Below are positions 1-5,714 of a DNA stretch of 6,508 nucleotides, piece by piece. Origin of the DNA: CAYVBJ01 sp964415185 (GTDB lineage Bacteria > Bacteroidota > Rhodothermia > Balneolales > Balneolaceae). The stretch covers positions 1 through 6,508 of the forward strand of contig CAYPZI010000154.1 of NCBI GenBank assembly GCA_964415185.1, read 5' to 3'. The position numbers were made by a program, and so were the translations under genes. The notes under the pieces were generated by a model. It was not told the origin of the DNA. It did not search any database and saw only the letters and a program-made list of their open reading frames with translations. Every line of letters starts with the position of its first letter. The first letter of the stretch is position 1.

Positions 1-180
1 TTATAAGTGCCTTAATTATTTAAGTTCTCTTCGTGAACCTTTGAGTCTTTGTGTCTTCGTGGCAAAAAAGTGCCGGTTTTTGCCACAAAGTCGCGAAGTC
101 ACGAAGCAACACGAAGAATTCCGATAGATCTATTTAAAATTAAAGTCGATTTGCAGCCAACTATACTTCTTGGACAGACT
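1..180 (-). repeat. MITE-like repeat, left copy (inverted, cut by window edge)
   Basis: Read on the minus strand, this matches the element at 5388-5607. The core at 8-116 aligns without gaps to 5466-5574 with about six differences by eye. The inner end at 172-180 reads (minus strand) AGTCTGTCC, close to the AGGCTGTCC end of the other copy. The opposite terminus would lie before base 1. Bases 55-68 and 77-90 form a 14-bp stem with one mismatch around an 8-nt loop, on the motif CTTCGTGGCAAAAA. There is no coding capacity. It is probably a non-autonomous transposon-derived or dispersed palindromic repeat; the transposase family is not known. Confidence 0.75.
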
Positions 181-490
181 CTATGAATGTCGCATCCCAA
201 ATGAAAATGCCGTTGGTATGATCGGCAAATGTGGGTTGAAACTCAAAATCATCTCATCTTCCATCATAGAAGAATCCATTACCCATACAAACCTGTCCGG
301 ATACCGACGGATCAACATAGAGCCTAAAAAAAGTTAAACCCAAAGCAAATTTGAACCATGAATCATCATCAAAATTTGGTATTTTATATCTGAAGAGTGG
401 TCTTTTTATACTAAAAATGACAGTCCGAATAAATTTCATTTACACAAAATCATAATCTTTATTTGATGCGGCCAACATTCTGTATCTCAT
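165..490 (-). pseudogene. Possible decayed minus-strand gene remnant
   Basis: This stretch of more than 300 bases contains no intact gene. One minus-strand frame runs from an ATG at 490 to a TAG at about 165, interrupted only by TAA (about 442-440) and TGA (about 256-254). The longest uninterrupted piece is 61 residues (439-254) and is rich in Phe, with stretches such as GQVCMGNGFFYDG. Beyond the TGA the frame continues with FEFQPTFADHTNGIFIWDA and stops inside the end of the neighbouring repeat. I do not recognise a family. The frame may be a gene broken by two stops and a repeat insertion, or chance openness in A/T-rich DNA. Two stops in about 108 codons is weak evidence either way. Confidence 0.2.
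434..465 (+). promoter_or_regulatory. Candidate Bacteroidota-type promoter for gcdH
   Basis: TTTATTTG at 458-465 differs at one position from the Bacteroidota -7 consensus TAnnTTTG. TTTC at 434-437 matches three of four bases of the -33 TTTG, with a 20-nt spacer. It lies about 48 nt before the gcdH start. The motif is short and weak, so this is only suggestive. Confidence 0.25.
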
Positions 491-512
491 AAACCATAAC
501 CCTCTACCCGAA

Positions 513-1724
513 ATGCCCAAAAACAACTTCAACATCGACGACGCTTACTTATTTGAATCCGAACTCTCCGAAGATGACCGCATGATTATGGAATCGGCTC
601 GCGAGTATGCTCAGGCCAAACTGGAACCGCGCGCACTGAAGGGTAACCAGGATGAGGTGTTTGACATGGATATCGCCAAAGAGATGGGAGAGCTCGGCCT
701 TCTCGGGGCTGCTATCGACCCAAAGTATGGAGGGTCCGGTGTGAGCCAGACCGCCTACGGATTGATTGCCCGCGAGGTGGAACGCGTGGATTCGGGATAC
801 CGATCATTTATGTCGGTGCAGTCGTCACTGGTTATGTACCCGATTTCCATTTTCGGTACAGAAGAACAGAAAGAGCGGTTTCTGCCAAAGCTGGCATCAG
901 GTGAGCTTATCGGCTGTTTTGGGCTCACAGAACCGAACCACGGCTCCGATCCGGGGTCGATGGAATCAACCGCCGTGAAGACAGAAGGAGGATGGATCCT
1001 GAACGGTGCCAAGATGTGGATTACCAATTCCCCGATTGCAGATGTATCGGTCGTGTGGGCAAAAGCCAAAGAATCAGAAAACGATAAACCTGTGATTCGT
1101 GGTTTCCTGGTCGAAAAAGGGATGGACGGATTTTCGGCACCGGCTACCAAGCATAAGATGAGCTTGCGGGCATCGTCAACCGGAGAGCTTGTGTTTGAGG
1201 ATGTGTTTGTGCCCGATGAAAATGTGTTCCCGGAAATCCGGGGACTGAAAGGGCCGTTTACTTGCCTGAACAGTGCCCGTTACGGCATCGCATGGGGAGC
1301 GGTAGGGGCAGCCGAGTTTTGCTATAAAAAAGCGCGTCAATATGTTCTCGACCGCAAGCAGTTTGGCAAACCGATTGCAGCTAACCAGCTTCCCCAAACC
1401 AAACTGGCCGATATGCTTACCGATATCACCTCCATGCAGATGCTCGCGCTGCGCCTTGGGCAATTGAAAGATCAGGGACGTGATCACCACGCAATGGTTT
1501 CACTTGCCAAACGGAATAATGTAAGCAAAGCATTGAACATAGCCCGTGTATCGCGCGATATGCACGGCGGCAACGGTGTCTCGGGCGAGTACAGGGTGAT
1601 TCACCACGTAATGAACCTGGAGTCGGTCAATACCTACGAAGGAACGTACGACATCCACGGGCTCATCCTCGGACGTGAAATCACCGGCATCCAGGCATTT
1701 GTACCCAAAGGAAATGATGTGTAA
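513..1724 (+). CDS. gcdH: Glutaryl-CoA dehydrogenase (acyl-CoA dehydrogenase family)
   Basis: This FAD flavoenzyme dehydrogenates and decarboxylates glutaryl-CoA to crotonyl-CoA in lysine, hydroxylysine and tryptophan breakdown, passing electrons to ETF. It is a soluble, normally tetrameric enzyme. The 403 residues fit the family length (about 390-400 without a transit peptide). An N-terminal helical domain spans about 15-130, a beta domain about 135-240 (CFGLTEPNHGSDP at 135-147, MWITNSP at 168-174), and a C-terminal helical domain about 250-395. GCDH-specific features are VERVDSGYRS at 89-98, with R97 matching the substrate-binding Arg94 of the human mature enzyme; LNSARYGIAWG at 252-262; and NTYEGTYDIH at 373-382, with E376 as catalytic base. 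The chain ends with the typical ITGIQAF. The ATG at 513 is the first start after an in-frame stop at 453-455; there is no Shine-Dalgarno sequence. No CoA-pathway partner or ETF gene is adjacent. Assignment over other acyl-CoA dehydrogenases is strong. Confidence 0.93.
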   Translation: MPKNNFNIDDAYLFESELSEDDRMIMESAREYAQAKLEPRALKGNQDEVFDMDIAKEMGELGLLGAAIDPKYGGSGVSQTAYGLIAREVERVDSGYRSFMSVQSSLVMYPISIFGTEEQKERFLPKLASGELIGCFGLTEPNHGSDPGSMESTAVKTEGGWILNGAKMWITNSPIADVSVVWAKAKESENDKPVIRGFLVEKGMDGFSAPATKHKMSLRASSTGELVFEDVFVPDENVFPEIRGLKGPFTCLNSARYGIAWGAVGAAEFCYKKARQYVLDRKQFGKPIAANQLPQTKLADMLTDITSMQMLALRLGQLKDQGRDHHAMVSLAKRNNVSKALNIARVSRDMHGGNGVSGEYRVIHHVMNLESVNTYEGTYDIHGLILGREITGIQAFVPKGNDV

Positions 1725-1743
1725 ATAAGCCACCTTGATCCAC

Positions 1744-1787
1744 CTTGAAGCGTCCCGAAATGTGCTTTTCATGTCGGGACCTCCAAG
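1744..1787 (+). terminator. Stem-loop after gcdH, possible terminator
   Basis: GTCCCGAAATG at 1752-1762 pairs with CATGTCGGGAC at 1770-1780 (10 of 11 pairs) around the loop TGCTTTT. CTTG at 1744-1747 can pair with CAAG at 1784-1787 beyond an internal loop. It starts about 20-30 nt after the gcdH stop. No U-run follows, so it may be a 3'-end stabilising hairpin rather than a classical intrinsic terminator. Confidence 0.4.
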
Positions 1788-1853
1788 CGTGGCGGGTAAC
1801 AGGTCAGAACCTTGACTTCTTTAATCAGACTGTGCCCGGCTATTGATGGATGA

Positions 1854-1886
1854 ATTGTAAAACACTCATCGGATGTCTTATACTTG
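1854..1886 (+). promoter_or_regulatory. Candidate Bacteroidota-type promoter for the nitrilase gene
   Basis: TATACTTG at 1879-1886 differs at one position from TAnnTTTG. ATTG at 1854-1857 matches three of four bases of the -33 TTTG, with a 21-nt spacer. Transcription would begin near 1893 and give a leader of about 75 nt. This supports transcription separate from gcdH. It rests on pattern matching only. Confidence 0.3.
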
Positions 1887-1968
1887 TAAGGTTCATGATT
1901 GAATCTCTAAATCAGTCCCGATTACTTTCGGAAATGCATAAACCTTCAACCTTCAACATATAACCACC

Positions 1969-2862
1969 ATGACTCCCACAAAAGTCGCCATTATCCAAAA
2001 TTCACCTGTTATGTTCGACCTCGATAAAACGCTCGACAAGGTGGAAAGCCTCGCCATGGAAGCGGCTGAATCGAATCCCGATCTGATTCTTTTTCCCGAG
2101 GCGTTTGTACCTGCTTACCCGCGCGGGATCTCGTTCGGCACGGTGGTGGGCGATCGTACGGATGAGGGACGCGAGACCTGGCTTCGATACTGGAAGAGCG
2201 CTGTTGAGATTCCGGGCAAGGCTACAGACCGCCTGGGTGAAATCGCCAAAAAAGCGAAAGCCATACTGGTGATCGGGGTGGTTGAAAAAGGGCTGACCGG
2301 CACACTCTACTGCACACTGCTATACCTGGATAAAGACGGCTCCGTTTTGGGAAAACACCGCAAACTGAAACCCACGGCTGCCGAACGGATTATCTGGGGT
2401 GAAGGGGATGGCTCGGATCTTGATGTTTATGAAACCGGAAAAGCCCGAATCGGCGGACTCATCTGCTGGGAAAATTACATGCCGTTGGCACGGTATCGGC
2501 TTTACAAACAGGGAATTGAAATTTACCTGGCGCCAACCGCCGACCACAGGGAGAGCTGGCAGGCCACCATGCGGCATATCGCCTGCGAGGGACGCTGTTT
2601 TGTACTGGGCTGTAACCAGATTTTAAAAAAGAGCGATTACCCCGACCTGCCCGGTGAAAATTTATCAGGTTACGGGGATATCATAAGCAGGGGAGGCAGC
2701 GTAATTGTGGATCCTTTTGGTAATGTGATGGAGGGTCCGCTGTGGGATGAGAGCGGGATTCTGACCGCTGAGCTAAACCCGAATCTGATCGGCAAAGCCA
2801 AAATGGATTTTGATGTGGCAGGCCATTATTCGAGGGATGATGTAGATTGGCAGTCTCATTGA
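1969..2862 (+). CDS. Nitrilase (carbon-nitrogen hydrolase, nitrilase branch)
   Basis: This cytoplasmic enzyme should hydrolyse an organic nitrile to the carboxylic acid and ammonia; nitrilases usually form spiral homo-oligomers. The Glu-Lys-Cys catalytic set is visible: E44 in LFPEAF, K132 in KHRKLKPT and C166 in GGLICWENYMPL. E139 lies seven residues after the lysine, like the second conserved Glu of nitrilases. HRKLKPTAAERIIWGEGDGS and LICWENYMPLARYRLYKQG are hallmarks of true nitrilases rather than amidases or carbamoylases, as is DVAGHYSRDDV at 282-292 near the C-terminus. At 297 residues it is shorter than plant nitrilases (about 340-350) because the tail after the GHYSR motif is short. 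The ATG at 1969 is the first start after an in-frame TAA at 1939-1941; no Shine-Dalgarno sequence is visible. The substrate (aliphatic, aromatic, arylacetonitrile or beta-cyanoalanine) cannot be read from the sequence. It stands alone, 244 bp after gcdH, with no nitrile hydratase or aldoxime dehydratase gene nearby. Confidence 0.9.
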   Translation: MTPTKVAIIQNSPVMFDLDKTLDKVESLAMEAAESNPDLILFPEAFVPAYPRGISFGTVVGDRTDEGRETWLRYWKSAVEIPGKATDRLGEIAKKAKAILVIGVVEKGLTGTLYCTLLYLDKDGSVLGKHRKLKPTAAERIIWGEGDGSDLDVYETGKARIGGLICWENYMPLARYRLYKQGIEIYLAPTADHRESWQATMRHIACEGRCFVLGCNQILKKSDYPDLPGENLSGYGDIISRGGSVIVDPFGNVMEGPLWDESGILTAELNPNLIGKAKMDFDVAGHYSRDDVDWQSH

Positions 2863-2925
2863 GTCAGAATCAAGCTCTTCGTTATTTACTAACTGATAAC
2901 TTGCTTGCCATCACAATCCCGTTTG

Positions 2926-2960
2926 TTGATATACGATTTCTGATATTCGATATGCGATCT
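2926..2960 (+). repeat. Solo copy of the 5' part of the 99-bp repeat
   Basis: These 35 bases match the first part of the array unit seen at 4694-5094. The first 23 bases (starting TTGATATACGATTTC) and the last 12 (GATATGCGATCT) are identical to the unit, which carries 7 extra bases (GGTATTC) between them. It lies 63 nt after the nitrilase stop and has the same orientation as the array downstream of rmuC. Confidence 0.65.
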
Positions 2961-3131
2961 CTGATCTGAACTACCCATTGATTTTAAAATCGTTTATTTA
3001 CAATTAATATTCTGGATTTTAGATACTACATGAAATGCAATGGAAATAATAATTTCATTTCATTGAAAATGGCTGCATCTTTTGCAGAAATGATATCAAA
3101 AATAAAAAGTGTTGTGTCAAATATAATCTGT

Positions 3132-3219
3132 GGTAAGAAACCCGCAAAGTTTCTATTCTGAAATTGCAGTATGTTAGAAAAATAGAAGCAACTCCGAGAT
3201 AAAACTTTGCGGGTTTACC
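3132..3219. repeat. Long inverted repeat upstream of rmuC
   Basis: AAACCCGCAAAGTTT at 3138-3152 is the exact reverse complement of AAACTTTGCGGGTTT at 3202-3216, separated by 49 nt. GGTA at the left outside can pair with TACC at the right outside past a 2-nt bulge. Inside the loop, CTATT at 3153-3157 can stack on the stem by pairing with AATAG at 3181-3185. The right arm ends 37 nt before the rmuC start. It could be a dispersed palindromic repeat of the kind common in Bacteroidota spacers, a leader hairpin, or an upstream terminator. A single copy cannot decide. Confidence 0.7.
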
Positions 3220-3253
3220 GTTGACATGACAATAGTACAATCGCATTTACTTT

Positions 3254-4573
3254 ATGGATTTAACAACAATTGCACTTACCCTTATTGGCATTGCCGCCGG
3301 TTATGCCATTGCCTGGTTTGCATCACGATCGAAGCAGTCAAGGCTTGAAGAGAGAAATAGCAACCTGGAAAATCAGCTTGCAGGCCTTGAAGCGGAATTG
3401 GAAAAACAGGAACAGCAGTTTGATATAAGGCTTGAAAAGGAGAGAGTACGCGCATCGGAAGCCGAAAAGCAGCTTGCCGAACTGAATGCCGACTACCGGA
3501 ACCTGAAAGAGAGGCTGGATGAAGAGCGGGCCGAGCTGCAGAAAATGGAGGAAAAATTCCGAAATGAGTTTAAAAACCTGGCCAATGAAATCCTGGAAGA
3601 GAAATCGAAAAAATTCACCGAACAGAACCGTGAAAACCTGGATCGCCTGCTGAATCCCCTGGGTGAGAAACTGGAAGAGTTCAAGAAAAAAGTGGAGGAG
3701 ACCTATCAGTCCGAAGCCAGGGAACGAAATACGCTGAAGGGCGAAATTACCAAAATTTTTGATCTGAACCAGAAAATTACCGAGGAGACAAAAAACCTGA
3801 CCCGTGCCCTGAAAGGCGACACCAAACAGCAGGGCAACTGGGGAGAGGTGATCCTGCAGCGAATTCTTGAGAAATCGGGCCTGACGAAAGACAGGGAATA
3901 TGTGATCCAGGAAAGCCATACCACGGAAGAAGGCCGGCGCCTGCAGCCCGACGTAGTTGTAAAACTGCCTGATGAAAAACACCTGGTGATCGATTCCAAA
4001 GTTTCGCTTACCGCTTATGAACGGTTCGTCTCTGCTGATGAGACGGCAGAGCAGGAGAAAGCACTCAAACAGCACATCGCTTCAATGAGAGCACATGTAC
4101 GGGGATTGAGCGAAAAGAAATACCAGCAGTTATATGATTATAAGTCCCCCGATTTTATCCTGATGTTTATCCCTGTTGAGCCGGCATTCGGACTGGCCAT
4201 GCAGAATGCACCGGAGCTGTACAATGAAGCGTTTGAGAAGAATATCATCATTGTGAGCCCGACCACGCTTCTTGCCACACTGGCTACCATCGAAAATGTG
4301 TGGAAACAGGAGTATCAGAATAAAAATGCGATGGAAATTGCCAGCCGGGGCGGTGCACTTTTCGACAAATTCGTGCTTTTTGCCGAGAGTATGAATAGAG
4401 TGGGCGACCGGATACGCCAGACACAGGAAAGTTATGACGAAGCCATGAACCGACTCAGTGTGGGATCCGGAAATGTAATACGCCAGGTTGAAATGCTGCG
4501 CAAACTCGGAGCCAAAACTTCGAAACAGCTACCGGAAAATTTTGATGCCGGAGAAGAGGATATGATTGAGTAG
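3254..4573 (+). CDS. rmuC: DNA recombination protein RmuC
   Basis: RmuC-family proteins are membrane-anchored, nuclease-fold proteins; loss of E. coli rmuC raises recombination at inverted repeats. The exact biochemical activity is not settled. This 439-residue protein (E. coli has about 475) has one N-terminal membrane segment at about 5-23, then a long charged coiled coil at about 28-130 rich in Glu, Lys and Gln, then the conserved RmuC domain at about 140-420. Diagnostic stretches are QGNWGEVILQRILEKSGL at 193-210, RLQPDVVVKLPD at 229-240, LVIDSKVSLTAYERF at 244-258, SPDFILMFIPVEPAF at 298-312 and VSPTTLLATL at 334-343. E198, D233 and D247-x-K249 are arranged like the acidic/lysine core of PD-(D/E)xK nucleases. 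The C-terminal tail is short and acidic. The ATG at 3254 puts the membrane helix at the very N-terminus, as expected. No Shine-Dalgarno sequence is visible. It appears monocistronic. Confidence 0.94.
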   Translation: MDLTTIALTLIGIAAGYAIAWFASRSKQSRLEERNSNLENQLAGLEAELEKQEQQFDIRLEKERVRASEAEKQLAELNADYRNLKERLDEERAELQKMEEKFRNEFKNLANEILEEKSKKFTEQNRENLDRLLNPLGEKLEEFKKKVEETYQSEARERNTLKGEITKIFDLNQKITEETKNLTRALKGDTKQQGNWGEVILQRILEKSGLTKDREYVIQESHTTEEGRRLQPDVVVKLPDEKHLVIDSKVSLTAYERFVSADETAEQEKALKQHIASMRAHVRGLSEKKYQQLYDYKSPDFILMFIPVEPAFGLAMQNAPELYNEAFEKNIIIVSPTTLLATLATIENVWKQEYQNKNAMEIASRGGALFDKFVLFAESMNRVGDRIRQTQESYDEAMNRLSVGSGNVIRQVEMLRKLGAKTSKQLPENFDAGEEDMIE

Positions 4574-4605
4574 TTGGGCTTTTATAAAAAGATGCCGCTC
4601 CCGAT

Positions 4606-4662
4606 CCAAGACCTCCGGGCGTGCGGCAGCACCCCGAAGCGTCTGGTATGAAGCTTGGTCTT
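4606..4662 (+). terminator. GC-rich hairpin after rmuC, possible terminator
   Basis: AGACCTCCGGGCGTGC at 4609-4624 and GCACCCCGAAGCGTCT at 4629-4644 form an imperfect stem with a GGCA loop, one bulge on each side and one mismatch. In an alternative or outer pairing, AAGACC at 4608-4613 pairs with GGTCTT at 4657-4662, followed by TTGGGTTTG. It starts 33 nt after the rmuC stop. Its GC content is clearly above that of the flanking spacer. The U-tract is poor, so termination is only a reasonable guess; a dispersed repeat is the alternative. Confidence 0.35.
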
Positions 4663-4693
4663 TTGGGTTTGTTGCTAATGCGAATGAAAGAAA

Positions 4694-5094
4694 CTGGATT
4701 GATATACGATTTCTGATATTCGGTATTCGATATGCGATCTGGAAAAACATCGTGTATCTGAGCTCGCATATTGCCAATCGCATATCAAAAAGCTGGATTG
4801 ATATACGATTTCTGATATTCGGTATTCGATATGCGATCTGTGGAAACATCGTGTATCTGAGCTCGCATATCGCCAATCGCATATCAAAAAGCTGGATTGA
4901 TATACGATTTCTGATATNNNNNNNNNNNNNNNNNNNNNNNNNNNNNNNNNNNNNNNNNNNNNNNNNNNNNNNNNNNNNNNNNNNNNNNNNNNNNNNNNNN
5001 NNNNNNNNNNNNNNNNNTCGCCAATCGCATATCAAAAAGCTGGATTGATATACGATTTCTGATATACGATATGCGATATTCGATCTGTGGAAAC
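4694..5094. repeat. 99-bp tandem repeat array, interrupted by assembly gap
   Basis: Units begin with CTGGATTGATATACG at 4694, 4793, 4892 and 5040. The first two intervals are exactly 99 bp, and units 1 and 2 differ at about four bases. Unit 3 runs into the gap. The unit resuming after the gap ends normally, and the last unit at 5040 diverges after about 25 bases and fades out near 5094. Each full unit contains GATATGCGAT, which is the reverse complement of ATCGCATATC at the unit's end. The overlapping CGATATGCGA also pairs with TCGCATATCG in the middle, so two alternative hairpins are possible. There are no variable spacers, so this is not CRISPR. Because 99 is a multiple of 3, long open frames arise on both strands without meaning. 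Function unknown. Confidence 0.9.
4918..5017. other. Assembly gap (100 N) inside the array
   Basis: Exactly 100 N occupy this interval, the conventional placeholder for a gap of unknown length. The unit starts on either side (4892 and 5040) are 148 bp apart, which is not a multiple of 99. If the array is regular, the missing sequence should be 51 bp plus any multiple of 99 bp, so the number of units is not known. Confidence 0.97.
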
Positions 5095-5146
5095 TTCGAA
5101 TATCTGCGAGATCTGCGGGAGCCAATAATCACAGTATGAAATTTTC

Positions 5147-5154
5147 TGCCTTTG
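5147..5154 (+). promoter_or_regulatory. Candidate -7 element for the small gene
   Basis: TGCCTTTG, followed by CA, differs at one position from the Bacteroidota TAnnTTTG element. It would place transcription start near 5160, about 17 nt before the ATG at 5177, in an A/T-rich leader. No good -33 TTG is seen at the usual distance. Confidence 0.35.
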
Positions 5155-5176
5155 CATTATTTTAAAATAAAAACCT

Positions 5177-5362
5177 ATGAGCAAATTACCGGATTTACAC
5201 AAACAGGCAATGAAGTACAAAAACAAGAAACGTCTTCAGCATGATGGTGGCCGGGCGTGGATCAGAGACTCGCAACTGTACACCGCCCGAAAGGACGGAG
5301 ATCTGAAGTTTGAGATATCAAATCCCCGGAAAAAAACCACCGGTTCTTCATCATCCCGGTAG
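5177..5362 (+). CDS. Small basic protein, unknown function
   Basis: The protein has 61 residues, many of them Lys and Arg. I do not recognise the family. It opens with MSKLPDLHKQAMKYKNKKR, a charged probable helix, has a middle GGRAWIRDSQLYTARKDGDLKFEIS that could form beta strands, and ends in a low-complexity tail KKTTGSSSSR. There is no signal peptide, membrane segment or cysteine. Support for a real gene is the plausible -7 element 23 nt upstream, the A-rich leader without Shine-Dalgarno like the other genes here, and a non-repetitive, soluble-looking composition. An in-frame TAA at 5168-5170 makes the ATG at 5177 the only sensible start. It lies 25 bp before the MITE-like element and just after the array. 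It might bind nucleic acid given its charge, but nothing in the sequence shows that. Confidence 0.55.
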   Translation: MSKLPDLHKQAMKYKNKKRLQHDGGRAWIRDSQLYTARKDGDLKFEISNPRKKTTGSSSSR

Positions 5363-5387
5363 CCATCGAGACTGATTGAGTGATTCG

Positions 5388-5607
5388 AGGCTGTCCAAAA
5401 AGTATAGTTGGCTGCAAACTGACTTTAATTTTTTAGTTTAATTTTTAATAGATGTGGCACGTGTTCTTCGTGTTGCTTCGTGTCCTCGCGACTTCGTGGC
5501 AAAAACCGGCATTTTATTGCCACGAAGACACAAAGACTCAAAGGTTCACGAAGAAAACTTAAATAATTAAGGCATCATTAAATCAAATAGATCTTTTGGG
5601 ACAGCCT
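5388..5607 (+). mobile_element. 220-bp MITE-like element with terminal inverted repeats
   Basis: The left end AGGCTGTCCAAAAAG and the right end, read in reverse complement as AGGCTGTCCCAAAAG, are imperfect terminal inverted repeats. The interior has no reading frame and is a large imperfect palindrome. CTTCGTGGCAA at 5492-5502 pairs perfectly with TTGCCACGAAG at 5517-5527 around a 14-nt loop, and TTCTTCGTG at 5464-5472 pairs with CACGAAGAA at 5547-5555. A second copy lies inverted at 1-180. GGCTGTCC-CAAAAG ends resemble those of some insertion sequences (from memory, IS1182-like), suggesting mobilisation in trans. I see no convincing target-site duplication in the flanks. It separates the small gene from cnoX and leaves about 107 bp before the latter. 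Confidence 0.75.
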
Positions 5608-5660
5608 ATGAGGATGAGGTTGAACCAGGGGTATTGCCCCAAAAAGTCATCCGTCAAGGG

Positions 5661-5675
5661 CCGGACAGGGTCCGG
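5661..5675 (+). other. Short perfect hairpin upstream of cnoX
   Basis: CCGGAC at 5661-5666 and GTCCGG at 5670-5675 pair perfectly around AGG, 39 nt before the cnoX start. It would lie in the leader if transcription begins upstream. No U-run follows. GGGG at 5628-5631 and CCCC at 5637-5640 form another small stem just before it. Role unknown. Confidence 0.3.
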
Positions 5676-5714
5676 TGAATGGTAATTGAAACTTAAAAAT
5701 CAATACAAATAAAG

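Larger units (their letters stand above)
2863..3253. other. 391-bp A/T-rich intergenic region before rmuC
   Basis: No credible gene is present. The open minus-strand frame at 3055-3246 covers the inverted repeat and has no recognisable content. The region holds the solo repeat at 2926-2960, a 12-bp perfect palindrome GATTTTAAAATC at 2980-2991, an imperfect hairpin around 3034-3064 built on ATTTCATT, and the 15-bp inverted repeat at 3138-3216. No convincing intrinsic terminator follows the nitrilase gene and no clear promoter precedes rmuC. Confidence 0.6.

Noticed and set aside
3222..3240. TTGACA with TACAAT as a sigma70-type promoter for rmuC
   Set aside because: The two hexamers are only about 9 nt apart, far below the usual 16-18 nt spacing.
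3055..3246. 63-residue minus-strand frame before rmuC
   Set aside because: It lies over the inverted repeat in A/T-rich spacer, shows no recognisable features and is better explained as chance.
3338..4075. 245-residue minus-strand frame opposite rmuC
   Set aside because: It is antisense to a highly conserved RmuC coding sequence; its Phe/Leu-rich product is the mirror of the Lys/Glu-rich coiled coil.
4566..5048. Long open frame on the + strand through the tandem array, starting at a TTG
   Set aside because: The 99-bp unit is 33 codons without a stop, so frames stay open automatically on both strands. The frame overlaps the rmuC end, crosses the N gap and encodes only the repeat.
4694..5094. 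CRISPR array
   Set aside because: The whole 99-bp unit repeats with no constant-repeat/variable-spacer alternation, and no cas gene is present.
4694..5094. Integron attC cassette sites or a retron/DGR template region
   Set aside because: No GTTRRRY/RYYYAAC core pairs mark the units, and there is no integrase or reverse transcriptase gene in the window.
4529..5125. Long open minus-strand frames over the array
   Set aside because: Same periodicity effect. These frames include the masked gap and overlap the 3' end of rmuC antisense.
5628..5640. GGGG-CCCC hairpin as an intrinsic terminator before cnoX
   Set aside because: The stem is only four pairs and is followed by A residues rather than U on the + strand, and the minus strand has no gene that needs it.
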